Source of the DNA: JAPUDQ01 sp964552765
GTDB taxonomy: Bacteria; Patescibacteriota; Saccharimonadia; Saccharimonadales; Saccharimonadaceae
Direction: 5' to 3'
DNA length: 50,974 nucleotides
NCBI GenBank assembly: GCA_964552765.1
Contig: CAZKIA010000002.1
Coordinates: forward strand, 1-50,974
Both the position numbers and the translations under genes were made by a program. Of the stretch, positions 49,405 to 50,974 are shown one piece after another. Position 1 is the stretch's first letter; each line of letters starts with the position of its first letter. The notes under the pieces are model-generated. The model did not search any database. It had not been told where the DNA came from and worked only from the letters and a program-made list of their open reading frames with translations.

Positions 49405-50613
49405 ATGCAAAACCCCACACAAACACGCGAAAAGTCACCCATACATATGGTAGTTAACTTCATTTTGCAGCAAGAACGACGTAGTAGTCTGGTGCTGCTT
49501 GTGGCTGCAGCTGTGGCGCTGGTACTGGCAAATAGTAGCTGGGCAACGGGGTATTTTGAATTATTGCGGATGCAGTTTTCACTTGGGATTATACAGCTCG
49601 ATATACGGCACTGGATAAACGAAGGGTTGATGGCGCTATTTTTCCTCGTCATCGCGCTCGAAGTAAAGCGCGAGACTGTGCAGGGCGAATTACGTACCTG
49701 GCGCAAGGCATCGTTTCCGATGATTGCCGCAGTTGGTGGCATGGTAGTGCCTGCCGTGATATTTTGGATGATCAATCCATCCGCTCCAGCAGGCAGCGGC
49801 TGGGCGATTCCCGTTGCGACGGACATTGCGATAGCACTTGGCGTCATAGGTTTGCTCGGACATCGAGTACCACGAAGCTTGCGTGTATTTTTACTAACGC
49901 TCGCTATCGTCGATGACATCGGGGCGATCCTCATCATCACGCTGTTTTACAATGCGCCGACTGACACCATGGCACTCCTCATTGCGGCAGTACTAGCTCT
50001 TGGATTATTCGCAGTAAAACACTGGCGCTGGTGGCCGATTGCGTTTTTCCCGCTCGGCCTGATGCTGTGGTACTATCTGCTACTGGCCGGTGTATCAGGC
50101 ACACTAGCAGGTGTCGTGGTGGCATTTATGATACCACTCGCCGCTCAGAGACATAACGCAGTGAACAAACCATCGGCTGCCGAAACAATCGAAAAAATCC
50201 TCGTGCCTTTCACGGCTTATATCGTCGTGCCAATATTTGTACTGGCAAATGCTGGCATAACCTTCTCCGAGATATCACTGAAAGATGATAGCAGCATGGC
50301 GGTATTTTTCGGTGTGGTGCTTGGGCTATTACTCGGCAAACCTTTCGGTATTGTGCTGGCAAGTTGGCTTGGGCATACGCTCGGTATCGCGCAAAAGCCA
50401 TCCACAATCAGCTGGGGTCAGTTAACAAGCGTTGGGTTTATATCGGGCATAGGATTCACTATCTCGATCCTCATCGCCGGCCTGTCCTACCCGCAGTCCT
50501 ACGCACTACAATCTGCCTCGATACTGGGTATTTTCACCGCATCGATCCTTGCCGGAGTGATCGGATTGCTTTTACTCTTTTACTGCACCCGCAGCAACTG
50601 CCTATCAGACTAG
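49405..50613 (+). CDS. nhaA: Na+/H+ antiporter NhaA
   Basis: The 402-residue product has about 12 membrane segments. Family marks are NEGLMALFFLVIALEVKRE near the first third, then VATDIAIALGVIGLLGHRVP and TLAIVDDIGAILIITLFY, which carry the twin Asp ion-binding site, and GKPFGIVLASWL. It exchanges Na for protons to hold pH and Na. The gene is divergent from the restriction gene (115 bp gap). It is the last complete gene in the window. Confidence 0.96.
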   Translation: MQNPTQTREKSPIHMVVNFILQQERRSSLVLLVAAAVALVLANSSWATGYFELLRMQFSLGIIQLDIRHWINEGLMALFFLVIALEVKRETVQGELRTWRKASFPMIAAVGGMVVPAVIFWMINPSAPAGSGWAIPVATDIAIALGVIGLLGHRVPRSLRVFLLTLAIVDDIGAILIITLFYNAPTDTMALLIAAVLALGLFAVKHWRWWPIAFFPLGLMLWYYLLLAGVSGTLAGVVVAFMIPLAAQRHNAVNKPSAAETIEKILVPFTAYIVVPIFVLANAGITFSEISLKDDSSMAVFFGVVLGLLLGKPFGIVLASWLGHTLGIAQKPSTISWGQLTSVGFISGIGFTISILIAGLSYPQSYALQSASILGIFTASILAGVIGLLLLFYCTRSNCLSD

Positions 50614-50635
50614 GTAGACATCCTGTTGCGTGCGA

Positions 50636-50815
50636 CTAGTGATCAGCTTTGACCGCATCTGCTGCTTGTTCGGTTGAGGCGACGGAGCCGACGTTGATGA
50701 TTTTGTTAGTGCTGGGTCGGTAGATGATGGCTTGCTTGGCTTTGATATAAACGAGTAATCCTCTACCTCTACCTCTACCTCTACCTCTACCTCTACACAA
50801 ATTCTGTGGAAATTA
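50636..50815 (-). pseudogene. Possible C-terminal coding remnant with GR repeat
   Basis: On the minus strand one frame reads LLVYIKAKQAIIYRPSTNKI, then INVGSVASTEQAADAVKADH and a TAG at 50636-50638. This has the texture of a real protein C-terminus (membrane-side segment and polar tail). Upstream it passes through the CTCTAC array as Gly-Arg repeats and meets a TAA at about 50815, with no good start. It is most likely a fragment, or a small protein starting at a TTG. A competing frame with Val-Glu repeats across the array looks like noise. Confidence 0.4.
50761..50796. repeat. Hexanucleotide microsatellite (CTCTAC)6
   Basis: Six perfect copies of CTCTAC lie end to end. Unit loss or gain would not shift a frame but would change Gly-Arg length in the minus-strand remnant. 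The rest of 50639-50974 holds a weak hairpin at 50888-50920 and no clear gene. Confidence 0.97.
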
Positions 50816-50887
50816 TATCGTAAACACGATGGTAATATGACGAAAATTTGGTTATTTTTTCCGTTCGGATCCTTCACTTCGGTACAA

Positions 50888-50920
50888 CGAAAAAACGAGC
50901 CCAAATAGACTCGTCTTTTC
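50888..50920. terminator. Weak terminator-like hairpin
   Basis: ACGAG-N10-CTCGT is flanked by A-run and CTTTTC. The stem is only 5 bp, so this is a low-confidence call. A TATACT follows at about 50931 and may start a gene beyond the window. Confidence 0.35.
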
Positions 50921-50974
50921 GTGGCTCGATTATACTCCAAAGCTCGAACCTATTTCCAAGAAAAAGTCTAAACC

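Noticed and set aside
50605..50940. 111-residue minus-strand frame with Val-Glu repeats
   Set aside because: It overlaps the nhaA end, has no ribosome site, and the Val-Glu run is just the hexanucleotide array. The neighbouring frame looks more protein-like.
1..50974. TGA recoding (code 25) as in Gracilibacteria
   Set aside because: TGA ends murC, murJ and the response regulator at the expected lengths, and no internal TGA interrupts conserved domains.
1..50974. CRISPR array or transposase gene
   Set aside because: The only tandem repeats are two 153-bp units and a hexamer array, which lack spacer structure. No cas or transposase motif was seen.

Overview
The window looks like chromosome from a Patescibacteria/CPR bacterium, most likely a Saccharibacteria (TM7) relative. 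This is inferred from gene content, not from a marker tree: an archaeal-type AspRS without GAD domain, a MutY without Fe-S cysteines, several small lineage-type unknown proteins, envelope and cell-division genes, and no biosynthetic pathways. TGA is used as an ordinary stop (murC, murJ, the response regulator), so code 11 applies and Gly-recoding (code 25) does not. Most genes are on the minus strand. No rRNA, CRISPR, phage or transposase gene was seen.

Layout. 1-5343: a CIRCE element whose promoter points left out of the window, a SulP transporter fused to STAS and nucleotidyltransferase-like domains, an FKBP, a LysM protein and a large surface beta-helix protein. 5366-8680: heat-shock cluster hrcA-grpE / dnaK under three CIRCE elements. 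8686-16802: a duplicated lepA 3' end, then lepA, murJ, ftsH, tilS and a two-component system. 16904-22739: secreted and membrane proteins and three CAU-anticodon tRNAs (Met, initiator fMet, Ile2). Two of these tRNAs are preceded by unusual insertions that repeat the tRNA 5' end. Between them lies a membrane protein / ATP-cone / flavoprotein operon. 22753-34071: YggT, small unknown proteins, MFS, murC, trmB, mscS, a mutY operon and an FtsX-type ABC exporter. 34139-43674: aspS, a CBS protein, a DsbA-like thiol oxidase, two strong-promoter small ORFs (one here, one at 19 kb), CorA, a KefB-type antiporter, a zinc-ribbon unknown protein, and an AbrB-regulated drug exporter. 43730-50974: a class A PBP with C-terminal calcium-repeat motifs, a truncated type ISP restriction-modification gene that runs into it, NhaA, and a hexanucleotide repeat beside a coding remnant.

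How the parts work together. murC, murJ, PBP1A, the FtsB-like protein, YggT, LysM and FtsH serve envelope growth and division. HrcA/CIRCE controls folding. tilS is matched by the tRNA-Ile2 whose anticodon it would modify. The expression signals form a pattern: operon-internal genes carry Shine-Dalgarno sequences, while at least ten promoter-proximal genes have a TATACT/TATAAT-like -10 box only 6-8 nt before the ATG, which implies widespread leaderless mRNAs.

The most unusual items are the paired tRNA-5'-end insertions, the SulP-STAS-nucleotidyltransferase fusion, the two small genes with near-consensus promoters, the standalone ATP-cone operon and the restriction gene/PBP junction.
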